NCBI GenBank assembly: GCA_021158105.1 | Contig: JAGGVH010000046.1 | Location: forward strand, 1-35,436 | DNA from: Microcaldota archaeon | Lineage (GTDB): Archaea; Micrarchaeota; Micrarchaeia; Anstonellales; JAGGVH01 | Direction: 5' to 3' | DNA: 35,436 nucleotides | Shown: piece after piece, positions 24,667 to 32,233 of the stretch | Layout: the number at the start of each line of letters is the position of its first letter | Numbering within the stretch: the first letter of the stretch is position 1 | Made by a program: the position numbers and the translations under genes | The notes under the pieces: model-generated | What the model saw: the letters and a program-made list of their open reading frames with translations, nothing else | What the model was told of the DNA's origin: nothing | Database searches by the model: none

Positions 24667-25752
24667 ATGCTTTTTGATGTTGCACCAAAGAAGGCAAGGA
24701 AAGATATGTATAATTATTCTGAGGAATATTTAACTCTTATAAAAGCTATTAAAGACGAAAAGATTATTGTTGTAAAGGGGGTAAGAAGAATAGGGAAAAC
24801 ATCACTTATCAAAGTTGCCTATTCTGAATTGAAAATGCCCAAGGCATACATTGACGTGAGAGGAATCTCCCCATCTAAGGTGTCTGAATGGAATACTGTG
24901 ATTTTTAGATGTTTTAAAAAAATGAATGAAACAATAGACGTTACTAAAAAAGTTAAAAAGATGATTAAAGGTGTTGAGATAACAGGGAAATTAGGATTTG
25001 TAGAGATTGGAGCGACATTTTCAATTCCACGTTCTGAGGATATTATTGAAGAAATAGAAGAACTTGACAAAAAATTGGGTAAATTGGGTAAAAAAGCAGT
25101 TCTTTTTTTTGATGAAGTTCAAATAACTAAAAAATTTGGTGCAAGCAATTTATTTGCTTTTATATATGATAATACAAATAACATAACATTGGTTTTAACA
25201 GGGTCAGAGGTTGGGATTTTAGAAGAGTTTGCAGGGTACTCTTCAGATTCTCCATTGTATGGGAGGGCAAGAGAAGAAATCGATATGAGAAGGTTATCCC
25301 CATCTCAATCTTTAGAATTCTTAAAGTTAGGGTTCATTGAGTTGCATATGAATGTGCCAGATGAAGAATTACTTAATACAGTTGAAAGTTTAGATGGTAT
25401 CATCGGTTGGTTAACGTTGTATGGACATTATAGAAGAAAGATTTCACATAAAAAAGCATTAACCCGTGTTTTAAAAGAAGCTGAGAAGATAACGCACAAC
25501 GAAATTGAACGATTTTTGAGAAATAAAGGACCTGCAAAAACAAGATATCTTAAGATTTTGAAAGCCCTTTCAAAAAGGCCTATGTCATGGGGTGATATAA
25601 AAAGAATGTTACCAAAGGTGACTGATGCAAGGATAAATAATTATTTAGAACAATTGATTAAGTATTCTTTTATAGAAAAAGTAAAAAAAGAGTATCGTCT
25701 TGCAGATCCTTTGATATCACAGGGATTTAAACTTTTTACTATCAGGCGATAG
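24667..25752 (+). CDS. archaeal ATPase_2-family P-loop ATPase (PF01637-like)
   Basis: 361 residues, a STAND-like ATPase of a family greatly expanded in archaea. Walker A is GVRRIGKTS (38-46), Walker B AVLFFDEVQ (about 151-159), and the sensor strand LTGSEVGIL is followed by the family signature SPLYGRAREEIDMRRLSPSQSLEFL. The C-terminus (about 290-361) looks like a winged helix (KILKALSKRPMSWGDIKRMLPKVT...YLEQLIKYSFIEKV). Function of the family is not settled. The last codons lie in the second 35-bp repeat, so the gene plus one repeat forms a unit. The region looks more AT-rich than the neighbouring KaiC gene. Confidence 0.88.
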   Translation: MLFDVAPKKARKDMYNYSEEYLTLIKAIKDEKIIVVKGVRRIGKTSLIKVAYSELKMPKAYIDVRGISPSKVSEWNTVIFRCFKKMNETIDVTKKVKKMIKGVEITGKLGFVEIGATFSIPRSEDIIEEIEELDKKLGKLGKKAVLFFDEVQITKKFGASNLFAFIYDNTNNITLVLTGSEVGILEEFAGYSSDSPLYGRAREEIDMRRLSPSQSLEFLKLGFIELHMNVPDEELLNTVESLDGIIGWLTLYGHYRRKISHKKALTRVLKEAEKITHNEIERFLRNKGPAKTRYLKILKALSKRPMSWGDIKRMLPKVTDARINNYLEQLIKYSFIEKVKKEYRLADPLISQGFKLFTIRR

Positions 25753-25770
25753 TAACTATCGGGCGATAGT
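25736..25770 (+). repeat. 35-bp direct repeat of paired palindromes, copy 2
   Basis: Exact copy of 24603-24637. It overlaps the 3' end of the ATPase_2 gene (the TAG stop at 25750-25752 is inside the repeat) and lies 56-90 nt upstream of the KaiC-like gene start. Distance between copies is 1133 nt. Confidence 0.85.
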
Positions 25771-25825
25771 ATTTGCATATATCCTATACAGCAAAGATTT
25801 TAAAATCATGTGTTGAATCTTAATC

Positions 25826-26554
25826 ATGGAAAGAGTAAGGACTCATATTCCCGGGCTTGATGACCTTATACAGGGCGGCATTCCAAAGGGCACGACCATA
25901 TTAGTGTCCGGGTCAGCAGGCGCGGGCAAGACAATATTATCTTTGCAATACATATGTGAAGGCGCTTCCCGTGGAGAAAAGGGAGTGTTTTTATCATTTG
26001 AAATGATGCCCGAGCATTTGATTGAACAGGCTGAGCAGTTTGGGTGGGACCTGAGAAAGTATGTTGACGACGGCACAGTCAAACTCCAGTATTATGACCT
26101 GAACAATATCCATGTTACAACAGTGATCAATGACATACAAAACATATTAAAACAGTTTAACCCTGAGAGGCTGGTCATTGATTCTTTGACCATAATAGGC
26201 GTATATGCAGAGGTTGTAGAAACGTCAGAAATTGCTGAAATGCTAAACCTTTCTGAATCTAACATGATACCTTCTATGGCAATAACCCGAAGAACAATAA
26301 CTAATCTGATAAGGTTGTTGGATATGCATCCTGTCACGTCAATAGTAACATCAGAACTGTCTAAGGATAGCAATTGGCTGTCGCGGGATACCATATCAGA
26401 ATTTATATGCGACGGTGTTATACTGTTGGATACCAGTTCAAGAGGCCGTGCATTAACACGGACGATAGAAGTCAGAAAGATGAGGTTGACCGACATTCGC
26501 GGCGGGCAGTACGGGTTTACGTTCACACGCAACGGTATAGTTGTGAATGTGTGA
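25826..26554 (+). CDS. KaiC-like single-domain RecA-superfamily ATPase
   Basis: 242 residues. Walker A GSAGAGKTI (29-37); FLSFEMMPEHLIEQAEQFGWDL is the KaiC-type segment after it; Walker B RLVIDSLTII is near residue 117; the end is IEVRKMRLTDIRGGQYGFTFTRNGIVV. Such archaeal proteins are single-domain relatives of cyanobacterial KaiC, often signalling or phosphorylation partners; the role here is unknown. TTTTAAAATC about 28 nt before the ATG gives a leaderless promoter, with the 35-bp repeat upstream of it. Start of a three-gene run. Confidence 0.87.
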   Translation: MERVRTHIPGLDDLIQGGIPKGTTILVSGSAGAGKTILSLQYICEGASRGEKGVFLSFEMMPEHLIEQAEQFGWDLRKYVDDGTVKLQYYDLNNIHVTTVINDIQNILKQFNPERLVIDSLTIIGVYAEVVETSEIAEMLNLSESNMIPSMAITRRTITNLIRLLDMHPVTSIVTSELSKDSNWLSRDTISEFICDGVILLDTSSRGRALTRTIEVRKMRLTDIRGGQYGFTFTRNGIVVNV

Positions 26555-26562
26555 GTGATGAC

Positions 26563-26970
26563 ATGAAACTCCCAGGTATTAAACGTTTTTTTAAGGTTAA
26601 GAGTGAGGATTATGATGCAATATTAAAGGTTGACAACAGTGCAGAATTGTACAAAGGTAAAGCAAAAAAGTATGGTGCATGGCTCGCAAAAAAGTATAGG
26701 GTGTCGTCGCTTCTCTTTATAACAGAACTGTTTAATGAGCTGGGTGCAAGGATTAAACTGTTGTCAACGTCTCCGATCGTGCTTGAGCTCCCTGTTAAGA
26801 AATCTTATTTTATTATTGCTTTTTTTGAGGGCCTATTTTCTGAAGTTTACGGTGTCAGTTTCAAGTTTAAGGTTAAGAAGAGCAGGCCGTTGGTTTTAGA
26901 GGGCAGGAGCGAAGTGAAAAGGTATAAAAACCAGTTCTTTGAAATAATAAACAATGATAAGAAAAAATAA
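26563..26970 (+). CDS. hypothetical protein in KaiC-methyltransferase operon
   Basis: 135 residues starting at ATG 26563, eight bases after the KaiC stop. Mixed alpha/beta sequence with a basic N-terminus (MKLPGIKRFFKVKSEDYDAI), a hydrophobic strand IIAFFEGLF near residue 88, and a lysine-rich C-terminus. No signal peptide and no family recognised. It overlaps the next gene by 17 nt, so the three products are probably made together. The frame is open further upstream only within the KaiC gene. Confidence 0.6.
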   Translation: MKLPGIKRFFKVKSEDYDAILKVDNSAELYKGKAKKYGAWLAKKYRVSSLLFITELFNELGARIKLLSTSPIVLELPVKKSYFIIAFFEGLFSEVYGVSFKFKVKKSRPLVLEGRSEVKRYKNQFFEIINNDKKK

Positions 26971-27871
26971 ACAGTTTTATTCTAAAGGTAAACTGAACTT
27001 TTTAACGTTTGCTAATGATAAGTATATCTCTCGTGCAAACGCGATAGAGTTTGCAAACCGGTTCAAGCATAATGATGAGATAATCGTGTGGGAGTTCGGT
27101 TGCGGGACAGGACAGTTTGCATTAAACTTTTTAGATGAACTTAAGAACAATAAGGAAGTGTATAAGAAAACTCAGTATCTATTGTTTGACTTTTCTAAGA
27201 AGTTTCTGGCAAGCACAAAAAAGTTATTGTCAGGTCACGGGCATAAGAATATTGAGACTGTGTATTATGAAGCACCGGATGAAATACCAAGGGATAAAGT
27301 CCATTATGTCAGAATGAACGAGTTTTGGGACGACCTTTACGCAGACATCTATACAATGAGGAAAGGTAAAGTGTACAACATTGAAAAGAAAAAGTATGAA
27401 AGTAATCCTGGTGCGCGCGAGTTCCTTAAACTGCTTCCTGATGATAGCAGTGTGGTATTAAACACCAGTGCTGCAAAGCATTTGTTTGAGCTTAACAAGA
27501 AGCTTGTGTATTCGGGAGTGATTGACGTGTTTGATTATGGGTTTAATGAGATTGAACTGCCGTTTGACACCAGCTTGGGGTTTGTCAAAAGGGAGGCTGA
27601 GCATGTGACGTATGACATTAATTTTATTTATATGAAAGCGTTTGCGCGTGCGCTGGGGTTGAATGTGTACGTTGAAATGCAGGACAATTATGTTAATTCG
27701 GTTTTCTCTGGCCTGCGCGCTGTGGAAACCGAGGACGGGTTGTATTATATGAACGATAACGAAATCAAGAAGAATAAAGATAAACTTAAGCTGCGCGGGT
27801 ATTCACAATCCTTCATAACCGGCGCAATAAAAGAGGAAAATGAATATTATCACATGAGAATTTGGAAGTGA
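26954..27871 (+). CDS. MidA/NDUFAF7-like SAM-dependent methyltransferase
   Basis: 305 residues. The SAM-binding motif is IIVWEFGCGTGQFALNFLDEL (about 43-63); the acidic loop end is YLLFDFSKKFL; VHYVRMNEFWDDL matches the family's NEL(L)D segment; VIDVFDYGF and HVTYDINFIYMKAFARALGLNVYVEMQDNYV match the IDYG and DIT-V-F...tQ blocks of MidA-type arginine methyltransferases. Mitochondrial NDUFAF7 methylates a complex I subunit; archaeal substrates are unknown. It overlaps the preceding gene by 17 nt. Family call moderately firm; target not known. Confidence 0.7.
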   Translation: MIRKNKQFYSKGKLNFLTFANDKYISRANAIEFANRFKHNDEIIVWEFGCGTGQFALNFLDELKNNKEVYKKTQYLLFDFSKKFLASTKKLLSGHGHKNIETVYYEAPDEIPRDKVHYVRMNEFWDDLYADIYTMRKGKVYNIEKKKYESNPGAREFLKLLPDDSSVVLNTSAAKHLFELNKKLVYSGVIDVFDYGFNEIELPFDTSLGFVKREAEHVTYDINFIYMKAFARALGLNVYVEMQDNYVNSVFSGLRAVETEDGLYYMNDNEIKKNKDKLKLRGYSQSFITGAIKEENEYYHMRIWK

Positions 27872-27883
27872 TGGTGAACAAAT

Positions 27884-28339
27884 TTAATCTTCGTTTCCCA
27901 TCCTTTTAAATTCATCCCATGACAATTTCCTGTTCAAATCCTTTTCGTATTCCTTTTTTATTTCCACACTGCTTTTTATCCCGTGAATTTTCATTGCCGA
28001 CGCCATGCCTATGTTTCCTAATTTTTCCTTAAAACACTTGTCCAAAACTGCATAGGATTTGCTCTTGGAGATGTTAAATTCTTTGTAAATCCCTTTATCA
28101 TATTCCACCAACGCTATAACATACAACCTCTCATCACTTGTCATTGTTTTTGGTGCTATAAAACTCTTACGTATGACGCCACACCGCTTATCCTTTGGGA
28201 TTTCAAACCCTTCATACAATCCGTCATCATTCACAATCAATGTGCACAGGTAGGAAAGCCATTTGCCTTTTAATTCAAAATTACTTTTTTGTTTTTTTCT
28301 TCTTACGATGATACTTTTTATTTTTTTCTTTTTATTCAT
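27884..28339 (-). CDS. hypothetical protein with internal duplication
   Basis: 151 residues, basic N-terminus, no signal peptide. Residues 30-60 (ending DDGLYEGFEIPKDKRCGVIRKSF) and 73-103 (ending DKGIYKEFNISKSKSYAVLDKCF) align without gaps over 31 positions with 12 identities. The protein is therefore two copies of a roughly 43-residue beta-rich unit, plus a helical C-terminus (EIKKEYEKDLNRKLSWDEFKRMGNED). No family recognised. GAGGTGATAAAATG gives the ribosome site. Its promoter lies within copy 1 of the 69-bp repeat, read on the minus strand. Confidence 0.65.
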   Translation of the reverse strand: MNKKKKIKSIIVRRKKQKSNFELKGKWLSYLCTLIVNDDGLYEGFEIPKDKRCGVIRKSFIAPKTMTSDERLYVIALVEYDKGIYKEFNISKSKSYAVLDKCFKEKLGNIGMASAMKIHGIKSSVEIKKEYEKDLNRKLSWDEFKRMGNED

Positions 28340-28353
28340 TTTATCACCTCATG

Positions 28354-28422
28354 CAAACCTTTATAATTCCTTTTATATAAATATTCCTGAATAAAATATT
28401 CTGATTGGAATGGTGATAATAT
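28354..28422 (+). repeat. 69-bp direct repeat, copy 1 (promoter duplicate)
   Basis: Matches 29799-29867 at 66 of 69 positions. It contains the TTTATATAAATATT promoter element and the GGTGATAAT ribosome site of the HTH-CBS gene, but here the start codon is changed to ATA, so nothing is translated on the plus strand. The reverse strand carries TATAAAAGG for the 28339 gene. Confidence 0.85.
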
Positions 28423-28444
28423 AAATTAGATATGACAACAACAT

Positions 28445-29755
28445 TCAAAAAGTGGAATATAAAAGCCATTTTAAGAAAGGGATAAATTTTATGTTTATTC
28501 CTTCAACTGTTTTTTTGCCTTCATAATCATTAGTAATTATTATACCTTTTTTCATCCTAAATTCTTTAGCACAGTTTATTATACTTTTAGTTTCTCTAAG
28601 TAGTGTTTTTTCATCTGAGATATCACAACATACCTGTATTATTGCTTCGATTCCTTTTCCTTTCTGAATTACAAAATCTACTTCGTTGCCCTCTTTATTT
28701 TTCCAATAATAGACCTTTTTCCCATTTCTCATAAGTTCAATAAAAACAGCGTTTTCAAGGAGTCTGCCTTTATCAATTTTTCCTGAAACACATGTTATAA
28801 AGCCGTTATCTATGATGTATATCTTTCTAGGATATTGTGAGAGATCTTTTATGGAGTATGAAAATATCTGATTAAAGAAAAATAAACATCCTTTTTGAGA
28901 GTAATACTCCAGTGATAAGAGTGTTTCTTTACTTATTTTATATCCTAAATTTTTAATGAAGTTATAACATTTTGAAGCGGAAAAGTATGTAGATGCTAAT
29001 ACATATTTGCTGAACAGTTCAACAATTGAGATTTTGACACCTGAACTGTCGGCAATATCCAATCCAATAATATCATTAAAGTATGAGTTTAATATTTTTA
29101 CTTTATCGCTTTTATTTTTTGTTAAGGCGACCTCGGGAAAGCCGCCATATATTAAATATTTATTGATTATCTTTTTTAGTATGCCTCTTCCTGCAGTTGT
29201 TTTGCTTAGAGTTGTAAAATCTTTATCATTAAATCTTAAATATTCTTTAAAGGAAAGAGGATACAGTTCAATGTTTATTGTTCTGCCTCGCAGCATCTTT
29301 TTTGGTGCTATTAAATGACTTCTTGATGATGTTATTATCAACTGTAGGTTTGTCATTTCATGTGTCCTATACAACCAATCCTGCCATTTGGGTATGTTTG
29401 TGATCTCATCCAATAAGAGGTATCCTTTGTCACCAAACCAGCTTAGGATTGTGTCAAGTATGTTTTCTCTTTTTAATCTGTTGTCATCAAAGTTAATGTA
29501 CAATACTTTTTTGTTATTTTTCTTCAATTTTTGATGAATAAGATTAAGCAAGCAGGACTTTCCAGACCTTCTGACGCCAGTTATCATAACTATTTTTGTT
29601 TTAGATAGTTTTATTATTGAATTTATGTCAACTTCTCTGGGTTTTACAACCCTTTGTAGAGAGTATTCATTACACTCAACAAATATTTCTGGTAATTCCA
29701 TAAATTGTTTTTCTAGCGAACAATTTTTAAACATTTCTGTTTTTTTAGCGAACAA
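28445..29755 (-). CDS. AAA_14/DUF4143 ATPase
   Basis: 436 residues. Walker A GVRRSGKS (60-67) and Walker B GYLLLDEI (111-118) are followed by ITSSRSHLI and the LRGRTINIELYPLSFKEYL signature of AAA_14 proteins. The C-terminal DUF4143 domain ends with a PD-(D/E)XK-like patch GNEVDFVIQKGKGIEAIIQV. These proteins are abundant in archaea and often occur in mobile or defence contexts; the biochemical role is unclear. N-terminus uncertain: in-frame ATGs at residues 1, 8 and 19 fall in a 32-bp tandem duplication. The gene lies between two 69-bp direct repeats and opposes its neighbour, indicating insertion. Confidence 0.88.
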   Translation of the reverse strand: MFAKKTEMFKNCSLEKQFMELPEIFVECNEYSLQRVVKPREVDINSIIKLSKTKIVMITGVRRSGKSCLLNLIHQKLKKNNKKVLYINFDDNRLKRENILDTILSWFGDKGYLLLDEITNIPKWQDWLYRTHEMTNLQLIITSSRSHLIAPKKMLRGRTINIELYPLSFKEYLRFNDKDFTTLSKTTAGRGILKKIINKYLIYGGFPEVALTKNKSDKVKILNSYFNDIIGLDIADSSGVKISIVELFSKYVLASTYFSASKCYNFIKNLGYKISKETLLSLEYYSQKGCLFFFNQIFSYSIKDLSQYPRKIYIIDNGFITCVSGKIDKGRLLENAVFIELMRNGKKVYYWKNKEGNEVDFVIQKGKGIEAIIQVCCDISDEKTLLRETKSIINCAKEFRMKKGIIITNDYEGKKTVEGINIKFIPFLKWLLYSTF

Positions 29756-29759
29756 TTTT
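29707..29759. repeat. 32-bp-period tandem repeat at ATPase gene start
   Basis: A 21-nt stretch at 29707-29727 recurs at 29739-29759 with one mismatch; both contain TAGCGAACAATTTT. The period (32 nt) is not a multiple of three, so the copies are read in different frames at the ATPase N-terminus. Confidence 0.7.
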
Positions 29760-29798
29760 CTTAAGCTTTTTTAAGATAATGTTATATTCTTTTAATCA

Positions 29799-29867
29799 CA
29801 AGCCTTTATAATTCCTTTTATATAAATATTCCTAAATAGAATATTCTGATTGGAATGGTGATAATAT
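29799..29867 (+). repeat. 69-bp direct repeat, copy 2 (promoter of HTH-CBS gene)
   Basis: Ends at the first two bases of the HTH-CBS start codon and supplies its TATA box (about 29818-29828) and GGTGATAAT ribosome site. Copy 1 is at 28354-28422, 1445 nt away in the same orientation. Confidence 0.85.
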
Positions 29868-30405
29868 GCTGCCCGAATTAAAACAGTTGGTAAATTCTCT
29901 TAAACAGAAGAGAAAGCGGTTAAACCTTTCTCAGAAGGGGTTGGCAATGAAGTCAGGTGTGTCCCAATCATTAATAGCCAAATTAGAGTCAAACAAGGTT
30001 GTGCCGAGCTATGATGCAGTTCAAAGGATAGAGAATACTCTTGAGATTATGCTATTCAAGAAGGAAAAGAGGGCTGTTGACATAATGCACAGTCCATTAG
30101 TCAGCGTCAGTGTTAATAATGTGGTTAAAAAAGCGGCAAATATAATGAAAAGATATGACTATTCTTCTCTGCCTGTAAAGAATGGAAAAGAATTTGTTGG
30201 GAGCATATCTGAAAGAGAACTGATAGGTGTAAACAGTGATGTTAAAATAAAAGATATAATGGGGCCGTTGTTTGACATAATAAGCTGGGACACGCCGTTG
30301 TCATCTGTAAGGGTGATGTTTAAGGATAAGAACAAGAAAGCCATATTGGTAAGAGGCAAAAACAACAGGATAAAAGGGATTATTACTCCGCAGGATTTGA
30401 TTTAA
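29866..30405 (+). CDS. XRE-type HTH regulator with paired CBS domains
   Basis: Predicted transcription regulator, 179 residues. Residues about 5-60 form an XRE helix-turn-helix (LKQKRKRLNLSQKGLAMKSGVSQSLIAKLESNKVVPSYDAVQRIENTL). Residues about 68-179 hold two CBS motifs (AVDIMHSPLVSVSVNNVVKKAANIMKRYDYSSLPV and IKDIMGPLFDIISWDTPLSSVRVMF), which bind adenine nucleotides in other CBS proteins. This HTH-CBS layout is specific to archaea. It lies directly before the AAA+/CARF/helicase module, but the 30450 gene has its own TATA box, so direct control is speculative. Confidence 0.9.
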   Translation: MLPELKQLVNSLKQKRKRLNLSQKGLAMKSGVSQSLIAKLESNKVVPSYDAVQRIENTLEIMLFKKEKRAVDIMHSPLVSVSVNNVVKKAANIMKRYDYSSLPVKNGKEFVGSISERELIGVNSDVKIKDIMGPLFDIISWDTPLSSVRVMFKDKNKKAILVRGKNNRIKGIITPQDLI

Positions 30406-30421
30406 CTCGTGGGGATACCTT

Positions 30422-30431
30422 TTTAAATATA
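30422..30431 (+). promoter_or_regulatory. TATA box of the AAA+ / CARF genes
   Basis: TTTAAATATA starts 28 nt before ATG 30450, the spacing of leaderless transcripts in this window. One promoter is likely to drive both 30450 and the coupled 31495 gene. Confidence 0.5.
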
Positions 30432-30449
30432 TTCTTATAATGTATAATT

Positions 30450-31493
30450 ATGAGTTATACATATAAATTAATAACTGATAAGAAGAATAAAGAGTTTGTT
30501 ACCTTAAAGACTCTTTCTGATTTATTGTCATTGCCAGAAATTTATAGGTTTCATTGGTCATATTATATCTCTAAAGCTAAGCCCGATGCTGAATTTAAAA
30601 AATGGCTTTATTCTAAATTCAATAAAAAATACCATAAGATATTAAATAATATTTATCCGGAGCATCCAAGTTATTTTCTTTTTGGCATTAATACATTGCA
30701 TAAAAACACTAAACCGAAGATAGACTTATCAGCAAAGATAAATAACGAGATTGCCCGCATTTTAGAAGAGAGGTATAAACCCTATTTGAAAAATCATTCA
30801 AAATATCCAGATGACAACGGGTTTGGGTTATTGTTGTACGGACCTCCCGGGACCGGCAAAACCTTTTTAGTTAGATATTTTGCAGAAAAGACAAAGAATA
30901 TACTTATATATGAACCTACTAGGAATCTTGTTATAGATTCTACAAGTGTGCAGGTGATATTTAAAATTGCCAAACTGTTTAATAAAAGTATTTTATTGCT
31001 TGATGAAGTGGATGTTATTACATTTAACAGGGGGGTTAATTACACTGCAAGGGTGCTATCGAGCAATTTAATGTCGCAGCTTGATTCGCCTGAGAGTAAA
31101 GGAGTTTTAACAGTGGGCACAACTAATTCGCCGTGGGAGGTTGATTCTGCATTTTTAAGGACAGGACGGTTTTCGGATGTGTTTTATTTTGGCCCGCCAA
31201 ATTATGAGGAGAGGGTTAGATTGATAGATTATTTTTATAAGAAACTGAAAACAGATATAGATGCAGAATATTGTGCAAAGCTGACTAAAGGGTACAGTAT
31301 TAGCGATATAAAATATATGGCAAAGCTTTCAATTTCATATTCATTGTATAAGCATAAGAAAAAGATTACTATTGATGATTTTAAGTATGGACTTAGAAAT
31401 ACACGTAATTCGTGCGAGGATTGGTTTTATCACTATAAATTTCTGCCGTCAAGGGTTAAAAAGATGTTTAAGATAGAAAAAATTGCTGATTAG
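30450..31493 (+). CDS. classical AAA+ ATPase, single module
   Basis: 347 residues. About 125 N-terminal residues of unknown fold (MSYTYKLITDKKNKEFVTLKTLSDLLSLPEIYRFHW) precede one AAA module. Walker A is GPPGTGKT (about 132-139), Walker B ILLLDEVD, and the second region of homology contains NSPWEVDSAFLRTGRFSDVFYF, in which both arginines of the FLRTGRF type are present. The small helical lid ends YSISDIKYMAKLSISYS. It resembles FtsH/Cdc48-type AAA modules, but no protease or second ring is seen. Stop TAG at 31491-31493 lies one base before the CARF gene start, so they are coupled and probably act together. Confidence 0.85.
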   Translation: MSYTYKLITDKKNKEFVTLKTLSDLLSLPEIYRFHWSYYISKAKPDAEFKKWLYSKFNKKYHKILNNIYPEHPSYFLFGINTLHKNTKPKIDLSAKINNEIARILEERYKPYLKNHSKYPDDNGFGLLLYGPPGTGKTFLVRYFAEKTKNILIYEPTRNLVIDSTSVQVIFKIAKLFNKSILLLDEVDVITFNRGVNYTARVLSSNLMSQLDSPESKGVLTVGTTNSPWEVDSAFLRTGRFSDVFYFGPPNYEERVRLIDYFYKKLKTDIDAEYCAKLTKGYSISDIKYMAKLSISYSLYKHKKKITIDDFKYGLRNTRNSCEDWFYHYKFLPSRVKKMFKIEKIAD

Positions 31494-31494
31494 A

Positions 31495-32139
31495 ATGTCC
31501 GATAAATTTTTAAACATTGGAATGCATCATTTTTGCATGTCAGAAGATAAAAAAGTATTGATTGCAACATTTTATTCAATAGAACCTGTGATACCAAGCA
31601 TTCATAGATTTTCGCCCGACAAACTTGTTCTCATAACAAGCGATAAACCTGACGAGACAGTCAAGAAAAATATCCAGTCAATAAAAAGAATGTTTTCAAC
31701 TGTTATGAAGATTGAGGTAGTTTACATAAAACAGTATGATATTTACCGCATTGCCAAAGCTACGGTGGGTTTGATTGAGAAAGAGCATGAAAAAAGCAGT
31801 CAGATTTATGTTAATATTACCGGCGCCCGGAAAACTCTTATGCTTGGAGTAATATATGGTGTGTACGCCCGTGATGATATGGTGACTTCTATTCATTATT
31901 CAACAGAAGAAAACAATGAGTTTATTGAACTGCCGAAGATGTCTTATGACTTGAACGAAATGGAGCGTATGATTCTGGAAATGATAAGTAAGGATGGAAA
32001 GATTAATGTCAACAAGGCTGCTGAAAAGTTCGGCAAAACAAGAGGATTGTTGTACTTATATCTTAAAAAACTAAGAATGAAGGGGTTCCTTGATAACAAT
32101 TTTAATATTACTTCTGCGGGCAGGATTAGTTTGTTATGA
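31495..32139 (+). CDS. Csa3-like CARF-winged-helix regulator
   Basis: 214 residues. The N-terminal Rossmann-like CARF domain (about 16-140) begins KVLIATFYSIEPVIPSIHRF and has the signature YVNITGARKTLMLGVIYGVYA (about 104-124); in Csa3 the matching VNxTGGxK loop binds a cyclic oligonucleotide. The C-terminal winged helix is about 148-214 (MERMILEMISKDGKINVNKAAEKFGKTRGLLYLYLKKLRMKGFLD). Csa3 proteins normally regulate type I-A CRISPR loci, yet no cas gene or array is visible. Starts one base after the AAA+ stop. The promoter just downstream has palindromes it could bind. Ligand and targets are inferred. Confidence 0.82.
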   Translation: MSDKFLNIGMHHFCMSEDKKVLIATFYSIEPVIPSIHRFSPDKLVLITSDKPDETVKKNIQSIKRMFSTVMKIEVVYIKQYDIYRIAKATVGLIEKEHEKSSQIYVNITGARKTLMLGVIYGVYARDDMVTSIHYSTEENNEFIELPKMSYDLNEMERMILEMISKDGKINVNKAAEKFGKTRGLLYLYLKKLRMKGFLDNNFNITSAGRISLL

Positions 32140-32153
32140 CCAATGTTAAAACA

Positions 32154-32214
32154 ATAGTGTATTTTTATGTTATATAATCCTGTGTTATACACTATAACAT
32201 ATATTTAAAAAATA
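32154..32214 (+). promoter_or_regulatory. palindromic operator and TATA box before the helicase-nuclease
   Basis: A perfect 17-nt palindrome TGTTATA-CAC-TATAACA lies at 32183-32199, a further TGTTATA half-site at 32168-32174, and a 9-bp inverted pair ATAGTGTAT (32154-32162)/ATACACTAT (32187-32195). A TTTAAAA TATA element at 32204-32210 follows at once, 30 nt before ATG 32234. The adjacent CARF-HTH protein is the obvious candidate to bind here. Confidence 0.55.
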
Positions 32215-32233
32215 GACGGTTTATAAGTAGACC

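Noticed and set aside
24603-25770. Paired palindromic repeats considered as a CRISPR array
   Set aside because: Only two copies, 1.1 kb apart with a full gene between them, no spacer-sized intervals and no cas gene.
26374-26562. Upstream extension of the hypothetical gene at 26563
   Set aside because: Lies entirely within the KaiC-like gene in another frame, and the product is Arg/Cys/Tyr-rich and unlike the rest.
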